A DNA stretch of 15,165 nucleotides, from NCBI GenBank assembly GCA_937860115.1, contig CALMBI010000247.1, positions 1 through 15,165 of the forward strand, in the 5' to 3' direction. The notes below the pieces were generated by a model that saw only the letters and a program-made list of their open reading frames with translations, ran no database searches and was not told where the DNA came from. This stretch comes from an uncultured Arcobacter sp. Lineage in GTDB: Bacteria; Campylobacterota; Campylobacteria; Campylobacterales; Arcobacteraceae. The position numbers were made by a program, and so were the translations under genes. Shown one piece after another: positions 1 through 7,175 of this stretch (its first letter is position 1; each line of letters opens with the position of its first letter).

Positions 1-424
1 TTGTTTCAAGATTAATAGCACTTGCATCATTTGTTCCAAGTGTTAATGTTCCATTTTCTCCATTCTTAACAACATAATCATTTCTTATTGTGTCAATCTG
101 TGCTTTTGTGTAAAAGTTATCAGCAAAATTACTTATCTTATCTGATGTCCATAATACTGTTGTACTTGCTGATGATGAATCATTTACAGTACAACCATCA
201 ACACTTTCAACATCTATTGAGTATTTTGTTGCTAATTCTACCCAAGCACTACCATTGTATTGTTCCCAGTATTTATTTGTGTTATTCCATCTCTTCATTC
301 CACTAACTGGATTTGAAACAGTTACACCATCAAATTGTTTTGCAACATCTAAATCCCTATCTTTTAAATCTGATAGGAAATCAGAATAATTACTTGTTAA
401 TAAAGGATTATTCCAATTTGCCAT
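1..424 (-). CDS. Tail fibre protein, N-terminal part (runs off the window)
   Basis: This is an open frame of 141 codons that starts at ATG 424 and is still open at position 1, so only the N-terminus is present. The start has a good AAGGA ribosome binding site six bases upstream. The protein opens with MANWNNPLLTSNYSDFLSDL and continues with RWNNTNKYWEQYNGSAWVEL at about residues 44-63, a tryptophan-rich pattern common at the virion-attaching end of phage tail fibres. FYTKAQIDTI at about residues 103-112 resembles the YTKxxID segments of fibre repeats. It follows the J-like tip gene after a 38-base gap, the usual place for a side-fibre or receptor-binding fibre. The role in adsorption is inferred from these patterns and from position. 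The receptor-binding C-terminus lies outside the window. Confidence 0.8.
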   Translation of the reverse strand, partial: MANWNNPLLTSNYSDFLSDLKDRDLDVAKQFDGVTVSNPVSGMKRWNNTNKYWEQYNGSAWVELATKYSIDVESVDGCTVNDSSSASTTVLWTSDKISNFADNFYTKAQIDTIRNDYVVKNGENGTLTLGTNDASAINLET

Positions 425-449
425 TATTATTCCTTTTAAATTTTATGTA

Positions 450-458
450 ATTTTATCA
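450..458 (-). promoter_or_regulatory. Candidate extended -10 element before the tail fibre gene
   Basis: On the minus strand the short gap between the J and fibre genes contains TGATAAAAT, matching the extended -10 form TGnTATAAT with one change. It lies 25 bases before the fibre ATG and ahead of its AAGGA site. No -35 is apparent. In such AT-rich DNA this could arise by chance, so the call is weak. Confidence 0.25.
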
Positions 459-462
459 TAAA

Positions 463-3400
463 TTAATAGCCTTTGACTGACCAGCTAAAGCCACCACTTG
501 CTCTTACACCAGTAGTTGTATATAACAACACTTTAAACTCTGTTGGATTTGGTGCATCTACAAAATCATATATTGCTATAAGTGGTGTTGTTCCACTAGG
601 TGTTACATTGATTGATGTTATATCAACAAAAGGCTTATTAAATAATACAGTAGTTCCACCAACATCAGTATTAATAGCAGTTCCAGTTCCTCCATCACTA
701 ATTATTTTAGCATCTAATCTTAGTTTGAAATTTTGTACTTCTATAAGCGTATCAGTATCACAAGTAAATACATATTTAACTTTTACATATTGAATATTAG
801 TAATAAATATTTGTGAACTATTCAATGGTGCATCTGTATATGTAATACCATCTAATGATGTGCTTATTTGTCTTGTAAAGCTATAAGCACCAACTCCAAA
901 CTTATTTATTATTGGGTCATTTAAAGTTATGTTTGTTGATCCTAAAACAGCTCCATAGTCAAATATTTCTTCATACTCTGATGTTCCATTTGATGGAGTT
1001 AGCCATAATGGAAATAATCCATCAATTTGTTCTTGTGGTGTATCCCATAAATTATTTATGAAGTGATCTTCTATTGTAATGCTATTATCAACTGGTAAAA
1101 CCATTCTTCCATTTTGACCTACTTTTATGTTTGTTGTCGTTGCATTTGAGTAGCTACTATCCCATTCAGCATTTAGTATAAAATCTGGAGGTTGTGCAAC
1201 ACTTGTAGTAACACCTTTATATATCCCCTCATTTCCAGCTGTATCTATTGGTGTAATCCAATAAGTAAATGTTCCAGCTTCTCTTTCAAATATAGCACTA
1301 AAGCTTCCCTTTCTAATACCTATTTCTACTGATGTTTCATAAACATCCCCTTTTGATATTCTAAAGTGCTCAATAGGTAAAGTTCCATCTGTGTATTGCC
1401 ATTTTATCAATACATTATTATCAACCACATCTGTACTTATGTATGTAACTTCTCCCTCATTTATAGTAACAGATACACTGTTTTGTGATGATACATTTCC
1501 AAGTACATCAACAGTTTCAACATAGAAAGTTTTAGTTAAATCCCAAAATATAGGAATGCTCCAAGATGATGAACCTGATAGTGTATTAACAACTTTATCA
1601 TCATAATAGATAACATTATTAGCTATTTTAAATGATTTTTTGTTTGGCTCAATAGTTAATGTCAAGTCTTTTCCTTTTAGTACTTGTGTTACTGTTGGCG
1701 ATAGTGGTGCTAATGGTGTAAATGCAACTTGTCTTGATGTACCTAAATTTCCAGCAACATCTCTTGGTGTTATTGTAAATGTTATAGCACTTGTTCCATT
1801 TGGCACAAAGTTATAGTATTTAGTTGTTATGTATTTCAATTCACTTCCATACTCAATCTTATAATCTTTTATTTCAAATGTTCCTTTTGTTGATTCAAAG
1901 GTTAATAAACAATCATAATCTCTTGAAGATACATTTAAACTATAAACATCAGCAAAAGAAATAGTGTAAGTATATGAAGAGTATCCAGTTTCATTACCAG
2001 CCCAGTCAATAGCATTAACATCTAAAGAATAGCTTGATGCAGTTGTTATAGGAGTAAAATATTTAGTATCTTTTGTTGATATAACATTCCCATTGTATTT
2101 AATTATGTACTCTTTTATTCCAAGTGTTCCATTGAAAGGACAAGTCCATATAAATTCTATTCCAGATTTCTCTGATGCTGATGCTGAAACGATTGGAGCT
2201 TGTGGTTCTAATACTGTTACATCATAATAATATTCAGCTTCATTTCCAGCTATATCAACAGCTTTTGCATATATTCTTCTAACACCTAACCAATCAACAT
2301 CAAAAGATACTCTTGTTGTAGATGATTTAAAAGTTTTTGCACCATCTCTAAATATATACTCTTTGATAGGATATGAATTATTTATGCAATCAAAGGTTAA
2401 AGTACATACATTTGTGTTGAATGTTGCCTCAAAGTTTTCAAGTGTTGCTACTGTGAACTCAATATTAACATCTGTCTTAACACTCTCATTTCCGCTTAAA
2501 TCTTTAGCTACAACAGAGTATTTAACAACTCCTATGTCGTGATGTTTTGCTGGTGCTATGTATAAGTTTTTAGTTGAATTACCAATATACACATCAGTAT
2601 CATAAACATCAAAGTGTGCAAAATCAAAAGGCTTGTCATAGTCCCAATTAAGAAATAAATTACCATCAGATACATATCCAGTCAAATTAGAAACTGGTTC
2701 TACTTCAGATAGACCAATAGATACTGATGATATATCACTTTCAACATTTGATGTATCAACTGCAACAACACTAAATGTTACAGCTTCTGTTGATGGTATC
2801 ATTTGAGTTTCATAAACAAATGCCTTAGTATTTCCTAGCAGTTCACTCCCTTTATAAATTCTAAACTCTTTAAAGTCCAATGGAGGATTATCGTAAGTCC
2901 AAGATAAATAGAATCTATTTCCGCTTTCACTTCCACCTAAATCCTCAACTGGATTTGGTTTAGCTAATTTGCCTAAGAATGTGTATTCTGTTTCTACTTC
3001 ATTAACCTTTATAAAATAAGAAGTACCATCTTTTAATTTGTGAATATTGAAAGTGTTTATTTGTAAGTCTTTTGCAACTCTGTCATATTTTATTTTATTA
3101 TTTACTTTTTTACCAACATAAATATTATTTGATAATCTATTTGCCATAAAGCTAACATTTAATACTCCAACAACATTACCTTGCTTATCATATTCAAGGA
3201 ACTCATTAAACTCTATGTTTGAAGTTGCACTTGATAGTTTATATTCAATAGGTACAATTTCTCTTGCAATATCATATATCTCTGGTATATACTCAACTGC
3301 TGTTATCTTCATTTTTAAATCATTTAATTTAGAAATATTTACAACTTTAAAATATCTTCCATCATCAAAAGTATATTTACTATTTTTAGGCATATAGATA

Positions 3401-5832
3401 TTGCTTGAGAAAGTGAGAATATCTGTTTTTGTTTGTTCTATTGCTGGAACTGTAAAGTATTCATCTACTGTATCTGTTTCTATATTTTGTAATCTAACCC
3501 TATAAGACACACCAGCATCAAGTGTTACTTCTTGGTCTAATTTTATTGTTGTTGAGTTTGATTCTTCTAATATTATCCCTCCTGACCCATTATTCCATTT
3601 AGGTGCTGAATGTTGCACATAAACAATGTCATAAATGCTACAATGAATAGCATCTATGTCACAACTCCAAGATGATACCAATGTTTCATATTTAGATTTT
3701 CTTAATGCTATTTTCCCAAGCTTTATAGCCATATCTCTATCAGTACAACCATATAAAACTAGTGATGTTTTTCTTTCATCAATAACATTCTCTTGTTGCA
3801 TAATGATAGTATTTCTTTCATAATCTAAAGTTTTATCAAAGTAAGTTAATTCTAAAGTGTTAAATCTTTCATCAATGCTTAAATACTGTTCACTGTAGCT
3901 ATCATAAGCAACATTGCTATCATTGAATATAAAGGCTTGAACTGGTGCTGTATCGTAAGCTTCCCATCTACAATCCCATTCTGTTCCTCTTTGGAATATG
4001 TATCCTTGTCCTAATGAAGCAACCATATCAATAATTCTTTTCATTGACATTTGTGTTTCTAAGTATAGATTTACAGTATAGCCATTAGTGTTGCAATAGT
4101 TAGCCCATTCTTCAAACTTATAATAATTAACACTTCCATTTAGATATTCTTCTATCAAAAACTTGCAAGCCCAAGCTGGATTGTCTAATGGCATATTAAT
4201 ATCTTTTATTCTGCTAACAACAGCTGAAACAGATGGTAAGTTACCACTTAGCTGATCTGTAGCTAGTGCTTTAACTCCTAACAATGCAACAGATGGAAAT
4301 CTTTGTTGTACTCCAGCTAAATATTCACTATGCGATATCAAGTAACATTTATCAAGTATCTTTGTTGATGTACTCTCTGCAAGTTTTCTTCTAGCTCTTA
4401 CAAAATACTTACCTTTTGCTATTGTGTCTGTTGAAAAATAAAATATTCTTGCTTCTTGAGTGTTATCTAAACAAGATAAATGATTTACCATTCCAGTAAG
4501 ATTTAATGTTCCACCAGCACTTGTCATTGAGCCTGATGTTAATGTATTGCTACTTGACCAAATATGATAATTAACTGATGATTGTGAATATTGGCTTCCA
4601 TATTCAGACTCACGATATTTGTAAAATGCTATTGTTGCGTTATACTTATAATAAGTAACATTATCATTCAACACTATTGTAGCTTCTGTTAATGATAGGT
4701 TTGAGATTGATTCGTATGCTGAAACTCTTGATGTTAATATTGTTCTTCCACCTAGATCAAATGATGTAGTTGTTTTATATGCAAAACCAGAATAATCATT
4801 TGGAATTAATACTTTAGTCGTTCCTTTATACCTTATTGCCATTAATCCCTCTGGGGATAAGTCAAGCGATTTGATATATTCCCAAGATAAACCATCTAAA
4901 GAGTATTGAGCTTCACATTCAACTTCGTGGTCTATTAAATTACCTGAACTGTCAAACTCTCCAAGCCCATTAAAGTTTAATGTTAGTCCTAACCTATCCA
5001 CTTCTTGATTTGTTTCAAAGTTGTACCAATCAGTATTAAGTCTAACATTTCCCTTTGAGTAGTCTGTTCTTATTTTAGTAAAATCTGGCTCATTTACATC
5101 AATACCCATAACTGTTTGATCTTTTGTTCCATATCTAATATGATAAGTTGTTTTTTCATAGTTTTCTATTTTGTTATCATTTATAATAACATCCTTTATA
5201 AACTCTACCTCTCCATAATTAACAGCGAATAATTGATTTAGTGTTTGTTTGCCATCTTGAGCAGTATCTACATAAACACTAATGTATGGCGGAACAACTC
5301 TATGTGTACCTAGTAAAATAGGAAGTATTGCACCTTCTGTTTTTTGATTTGTAGTATCTCCCCAACCATAAGTAGATGAATCTGTACCTAAGCTATCCCC
5401 AGTTGTTGGAATGTCTGGTGGAAACCATTTGTTAAGTGCATAAGCAGTTGCCATTGATGCCCCAGCTGTAACTAATCCAGTCATTATTTGACCTGTTATT
5501 CCAGGACCAAAATATGGCCCAACAATAGCATTTACAGCAACAGCAACAGCAATTACAGCAGCCATCTTTAGTAGCTCTCCACCACTACCACCTTCAGGTA
5601 TAGCGTAAACATAAACAACATCATTTTCTTTTATTATATATTCAGTTGAAAGCAACACATCATCTTTGTAAATAACAACATCATCAAGACTATTTTCATC
5701 TATGATTTGTTGAACTGTCTTGCCAACCTCAACTGTTATCACTTTACTTTCTAATGGTGCTAAATAAGAAGATAATACAGCACTTGTCTTGTATTGTTTT
5801 TGATTTGATGGATTGAATTTATCTATAATCAT
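463..5832 (-). CDS. J-like tail tip / host specificity protein with N-terminal ubiquitin-like domain
   Basis: This 1789-residue protein is the largest in the window and matches the central tail tip protein (lambda gpJ, TipJ family), which closes the tail and contacts the host. Residues 1-80 look like a beta-grasp ubiquitin-like domain ending in VVYVYAIPEGGSGGE, as in the separate lambda gpI protein. Residues 88-135 are hydrophobic and Gly/Ala-rich, typical of the J N-terminus. Residues about 140-950 form the tip core. Seven FN3-like repeats follow (about 959-1545), then a C-terminal domain. It ends with GTTPLIAIYDFVDAPNPTEF and SWSVKGY, a tail seen at the end of many phage tip proteins. ATG 5832 has AAAAAGGA upstream. 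The peptidase gene ends 20 bases before it. The family is clear; receptor and exact domain limits are not. Confidence 0.9.
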   Translation of the reverse strand: MIIDKFNPSNQKQYKTSAVLSSYLAPLESKVITVEVGKTVQQIIDENSLDDVVIYKDDVLLSTEYIIKENDVVYVYAIPEGGSGGELLKMAAVIAVAVAVNAIVGPYFGPGITGQIMTGLVTAGASMATAYALNKWFPPDIPTTGDSLGTDSSTYGWGDTTNQKTEGAILPILLGTHRVVPPYISVYVDTAQDGKQTLNQLFAVNYGEVEFIKDVIINDNKIENYEKTTYHIRYGTKDQTVMGIDVNEPDFTKIRTDYSKGNVRLNTDWYNFETNQEVDRLGLTLNFNGLGEFDSSGNLIDHEVECEAQYSLDGLSWEYIKSLDLSPEGLMAIRYKGTTKVLIPNDYSGFAYKTTTSFDLGGRTILTSRVSAYESISNLSLTEATIVLNDNVTYYKYNATIAFYKYRESEYGSQYSQSSVNYHIWSSSNTLTSGSMTSAGGTLNLTGMVNHLSCLDNTQEARIFYFSTDTIAKGKYFVRARRKLAESTSTKILDKCYLISHSEYLAGVQQRFPSVALLGVKALATDQLSGNLPSVSAVVSRIKDINMPLDNPAWACKFLIEEYLNGSVNYYKFEEWANYCNTNGYTVNLYLETQMSMKRIIDMVASLGQGYIFQRGTEWDCRWEAYDTAPVQAFIFNDSNVAYDSYSEQYLSIDERFNTLELTYFDKTLDYERNTIIMQQENVIDERKTSLVLYGCTDRDMAIKLGKIALRKSKYETLVSSWSCDIDAIHCSIYDIVYVQHSAPKWNNGSGGIILEESNSTTIKLDQEVTLDAGVSYRVRLQNIETDTVDEYFTVPAIEQTKTDILTFSSNIYMPKNSKYTFDDGRYFKVVNISKLNDLKMKITAVEYIPEIYDIAREIVPIEYKLSSATSNIEFNEFLEYDKQGNVVGVLNVSFMANRLSNNIYVGKKVNNKIKYDRVAKDLQINTFNIHKLKDGTSYFIKVNEVETEYTFLGKLAKPNPVEDLGGSESGNRFYLSWTYDNPPLDFKEFRIYKGSELLGNTKAFVYETQMIPSTEAVTFSVVAVDTSNVESDISSVSIGLSEVEPVSNLTGYVSDGNLFLNWDYDKPFDFAHFDVYDTDVYIGNSTKNLYIAPAKHHDIGVVKYSVVAKDLSGNESVKTDVNIEFTVATLENFEATFNTNVCTLTFDCINNSYPIKEYIFRDGAKTFKSSTTRVSFDVDWLGVRRIYAKAVDIAGNEAEYYYDVTVLEPQAPIVSASASEKSGIEFIWTCPFNGTLGIKEYIIKYNGNVISTKDTKYFTPITTASSYSLDVNAIDWAGNETGYSSYTYTISFADVYSLNVSSRDYDCLLTFESTKGTFEIKDYKIEYGSELKYITTKYYNFVPNGTSAITFTITPRDVAGNLGTSRQVAFTPLAPLSPTVTQVLKGKDLTLTIEPNKKSFKIANNVIYYDDKVVNTLSGSSSWSIPIFWDLTKTFYVETVDVLGNVSSQNSVSVTINEGEVTYISTDVVDNNVLIKWQYTDGTLPIEHFRISKGDVYETSVEIGIRKGSFSAIFEREAGTFTYWITPIDTAGNEGIYKGVTTSVAQPPDFILNAEWDSSYSNATTTNIKVGQNGRMVLPVDNSITIEDHFINNLWDTPQEQIDGLFPLWLTPSNGTSEYEEIFDYGAVLGSTNITLNDPIINKFGVGAYSFTRQISTSLDGITYTDAPLNSSQIFITNIQYVKVKYVFTCDTDTLIEVQNFKLRLDAKIISDGGTGTAINTDVGGTTVLFNKPFVDITSINVTPSGTTPLIAIYDFVDAPNPTEFKVLLYTTTGVRASGGFSWSVKGY
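1198..2958 (-). repeat. Seven tandem fibronectin type III-like repeats within the J-like protein
   Basis: Residues about 959-1545 contain seven diverged units of about 84 residues. Each has an early Trp or Phe strand (LSWTY, LNWDY, FIWTC, IKWQY), a middle IKEYxIxxG-type strand, and a closing Asp-x-x-Gly-Asn-like turn. The Asp of this turn falls at residues 1026, 1111, 1193, 1276, 1358, 1442 and 1530, giving spacings of 85, 82, 83, 82, 84 and 88. This is the size of an FN3 or Ig-like domain. Units have diverged at the DNA level, so the array looks old. FN3 domains in J proteins are common and are thought to extend the tip or bind surface glycans. Confidence 0.8.
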
Positions 5833-5838
5833 TATAAT

Positions 5839-5861
5839 CCTTTTTATTTGTATTATAACAT
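5839..5861 (-). repeat. Leader element, J copy (near-identical to 15139-15162)
   Basis: On the minus strand this stretch reads ATGTTATAAT, A, CAAAT, then five A and GG, directly in front of the J start. A matching copy sits in front of the portal gene. It holds a TATAAT box and the ribosome binding site of J, and its first part overlaps the last codons and stop of the NlpC/P60 gene. Confidence 0.45.
5852..5860 (-). promoter_or_regulatory. Candidate extended -10 promoter for the J gene
   Basis: The minus strand reads TGTTATAAT, a perfect TGn plus TATAAT extended -10 box, 20 bases before the J ATG. It includes the TAA stop of the upstream peptidase gene. No -35 is visible, as is usual for Campylobacterota promoters. 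A start site here would leave a leader of only about 10-15 bases. It may equally be a by-product of an ATG-TTA-TAA gene end. Confidence 0.3.
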
Positions 5862-6218
5862 TTTAGGGTGGGTTGCATATCCTTTTATGTTTAGCATATC
5901 AATTTTGGAAATAACACATCCAGTCTTTTTTGATGTGTGTATTACTTTACCATCTCCTATATAAATTCCTATATGATTTATAATTGAGTGATGGTCATCG
6001 TTATTCATCAAAACAAAGTCATATAAATGTGGTATATTAGACACTTTCCATTCTATTGATTGTCTTAATATTTCTTTGTGTATCTTCCTTGTTTCATCAT
6101 CTTTTATTTGTGACATATCTACTAAATCAATATTAAATTCATTCTTGTAAATATGTCTAGCCAACTGATAACAATTCATCTTTTCATATGGTATTGTTAA
6201 ATAGTTAATGATTGTCAA
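5853..6218 (-). CDS. NlpC/P60-type tail-associated peptidase (gpK-like, without JAB domain)
   Basis: This 121-residue protein has the papain-like NlpC/P60 signature. The predicted nucleophile is Cys16 in MNCYQLAR, and His82 lies in NHIGIYIGDGKVIHT. His94, twelve residues later, fits the third catalytic position. Its place between the gpL-like and J-like genes matches lambda gpK, which is thought to cut peptidoglycan or process tip proteins. Lambda gpK also has an N-terminal JAB domain, and this protein is only long enough for NlpC/P60. The start is TTG at 6218, overlapping the TGA of the previous gene (TTGA) and preceded by AGGAG with a seven-base spacer. The only ATG nearby, at residue 14, would leave two residues before the catalytic Cys, so TTG is preferred. 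Cleavage of peptidoglycan is inferred. Confidence 0.87.
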   Translation of the reverse strand: MTIINYLTIPYEKMNCYQLARHIYKNEFNIDLVDMSQIKDDETRKIHKEILRQSIEWKVSNIPHLYDFVLMNNDDHHSIINHIGIYIGDGKVIHTSKKTGCVISKIDMLNIKGYATHPKML

Positions 6219-6829
6219 AAATTAACTCCTGATGGAGATAATGATAAGAAACCACCAAAGTTATTAATATTATCATATTCAATACATTTTGCAAGAGACT
6301 TATCACAAGTTTGTGCTGTTCCTGAATATTGACAAGTGTTACCATCTTTGAAAGTCCAGTTGCAAGTTCTGTTTAATCTTACAGTTGGAAACATTCTTTG
6401 AACTATATTATCTCCACCAATAGTGAGTGATACATCATTTGCGGTTAATGAAAATGATAATACTTTAAATCTATATTCTATTGGTGTTAAATTACTCAAT
6501 GCTTCTGTATTAACTATTCTTAGTGTAATTATTATGCTTTCATTTCCACCAGTCTTTCTATAATAGTCATAAGATTGTATATGACTTCCTATTGCTCTTC
6601 TTACATTTGATAGAGTCATAGTTACTTCTTTAACACTACCATCAGATGATTCTTGTATCTCTGGAAGTGTGAAAGGAAATGGAAGATAAGTATTTCCATT
6701 CCATTCTATATTATCGTTTGTGTCACACAAATACAATGTATCACTATTTGGTATTGCAACATCAAGTATTTTAACCCATACACTATCTGTTGATAATTTA
6801 TTCTTTTCAATTATTTCAGTTGACGTCAT
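6215..6829 (-). CDS. gpL-like minor tail tip protein with C-terminal four-cysteine (Fe-S) signature
   Basis: The protein is 204 residues when started at ATG 6829. That ATG overlaps the TAA of the preceding gene (TAATG) and sits behind a GAGG. A TTG two codons earlier at 6835 is less likely. Size, beta-rich sequence and position after a gpM-like gene and before an NlpC/P60 gene match lambda gpL. The C-terminal 50 residues hold Cys156, Cys166, Cys175 and Cys182, with CNWTF and CQYSG contexts. Lambda gpL and relatives are known to bind a 4Fe-4S cluster through four conserved C-terminal cysteines, so the same is inferred here. A fifth Cys (35) is isolated. The likely role is assembly of the tail tip hub around the tube. 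The end overlaps the peptidase start by four bases. Confidence 0.82.
   Translation of the reverse strand: MTSTEIIEKNKLSTDSVWVKILDVAIPNSDTLYLCDTNDNIEWNGNTYLPFPFTLPEIQESSDGSVKEVTMTLSNVRRAIGSHIQSYDYYRKTGGNESIIITLRIVNTEALSNLTPIEYRFKVLSFSLTANDVSLTIGGDNIVQRMFPTVRLNRTCNWTFKDGNTCQYSGTAQTCDKSLAKCIEYDNINNFGGFLSLSPSGVNF
6226..6230 (-). promoter_or_regulatory. Strong ribosome binding site that fixes the TTG start of the peptidase
   Basis: The minus strand reads AGGAG, then a seven-base spacer TTAATTT, then TTG. It lies in the last codons of the gpL-like gene and is among the best Shine-Dalgarno matches in the window. This supports a non-ATG start that overlaps the upstream stop codon. Confidence 0.7.
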
Positions 6830-7173
6830 TACCAAACCTCTCTTAATGTGAATGATGTTTCAACATATCCACCCTCATTATAAGTGTAACTTATTGATTC
6901 ATCTTGAAAGATAACATTATAATTTGTTGATGTTATTGGATGTTGCCAAACAAAAGCATCTCCAGCAACCAAGTCAAAGAATTCAATCAAATCTTCAATA
7001 TTTGATTCACTTAAATCATTATAATTTAAAGAGAAAGTTTTAAATCCTCTAATGCTTCTTGATCTTGATCTTAAATAACCAGATTCACTTTCCATTTTTA
7101 TAACTTTTTTTGTATTTGTTTCTTGAAGTGGTATCCTTGGATTGCCTAAATTTAAATCACTAAAATTTGCCAT
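6829..7173 (-). CDS. gpM-like minor tail tip protein
   Basis: This 114-residue protein resembles lambda gpM in layout: a basic turn in the first half (GYLRSRSRSIRGFKTFSLNY, about residues 32-51), an acidic helix, and FVWQHP (about residues 74-79), which parallels FLWTPP in gpM. It lies directly between the tape measure and the gpL-like gene, as in lambda. There it joins the distal end of the tube to the tip complex. The ATG has a strong GAGGAG site that lies inside the last codons of the tape-measure gene. Only two bases separate the genes. Sequence similarity to gpM by eye is modest, so the assignment rests largely on position. A distal-tail (Dit)-like function is the same idea under another name. 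Confidence 0.72.
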   Translation of the reverse strand: MANFSDLNLGNPRIPLQETNTKKVIKMESESGYLRSRSRSIRGFKTFSLNYNDLSESNIEDLIEFFDLVAGDAFVWQHPITSTNYNVIFQDESISYTYNEGGYVETSFTLREVW

Positions 7174-7175
7174 TT

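Noticed and set aside
448..465. Inverted repeat TAATTT/AAATTA between the J and fibre genes, as a terminator
   Set aside because: The stem is six A/T pairs only, with no GC and no downstream U-tract of note; it would not be stable.
473..793. Plus-strand open frame of 106 codons
   Set aside because: It lies entirely opposite the C-terminus of the J-like gene, has no ribosome binding site and no recognisable product; it mirrors the coding bias of the other strand.
1198..2958. Regular spacing in this region as a CRISPR-like or DNA-level tandem array
   Set aside because: The periodicity exists only in the encoded protein (FN3-like units of about 250 bases); there are no short identical DNA repeats.
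6830..6835. TTG start at 6835 for the gpL-like gene
   Set aside because: ATG 6829 forms the usual TAATG junction with the preceding stop and is better placed behind GAGG.
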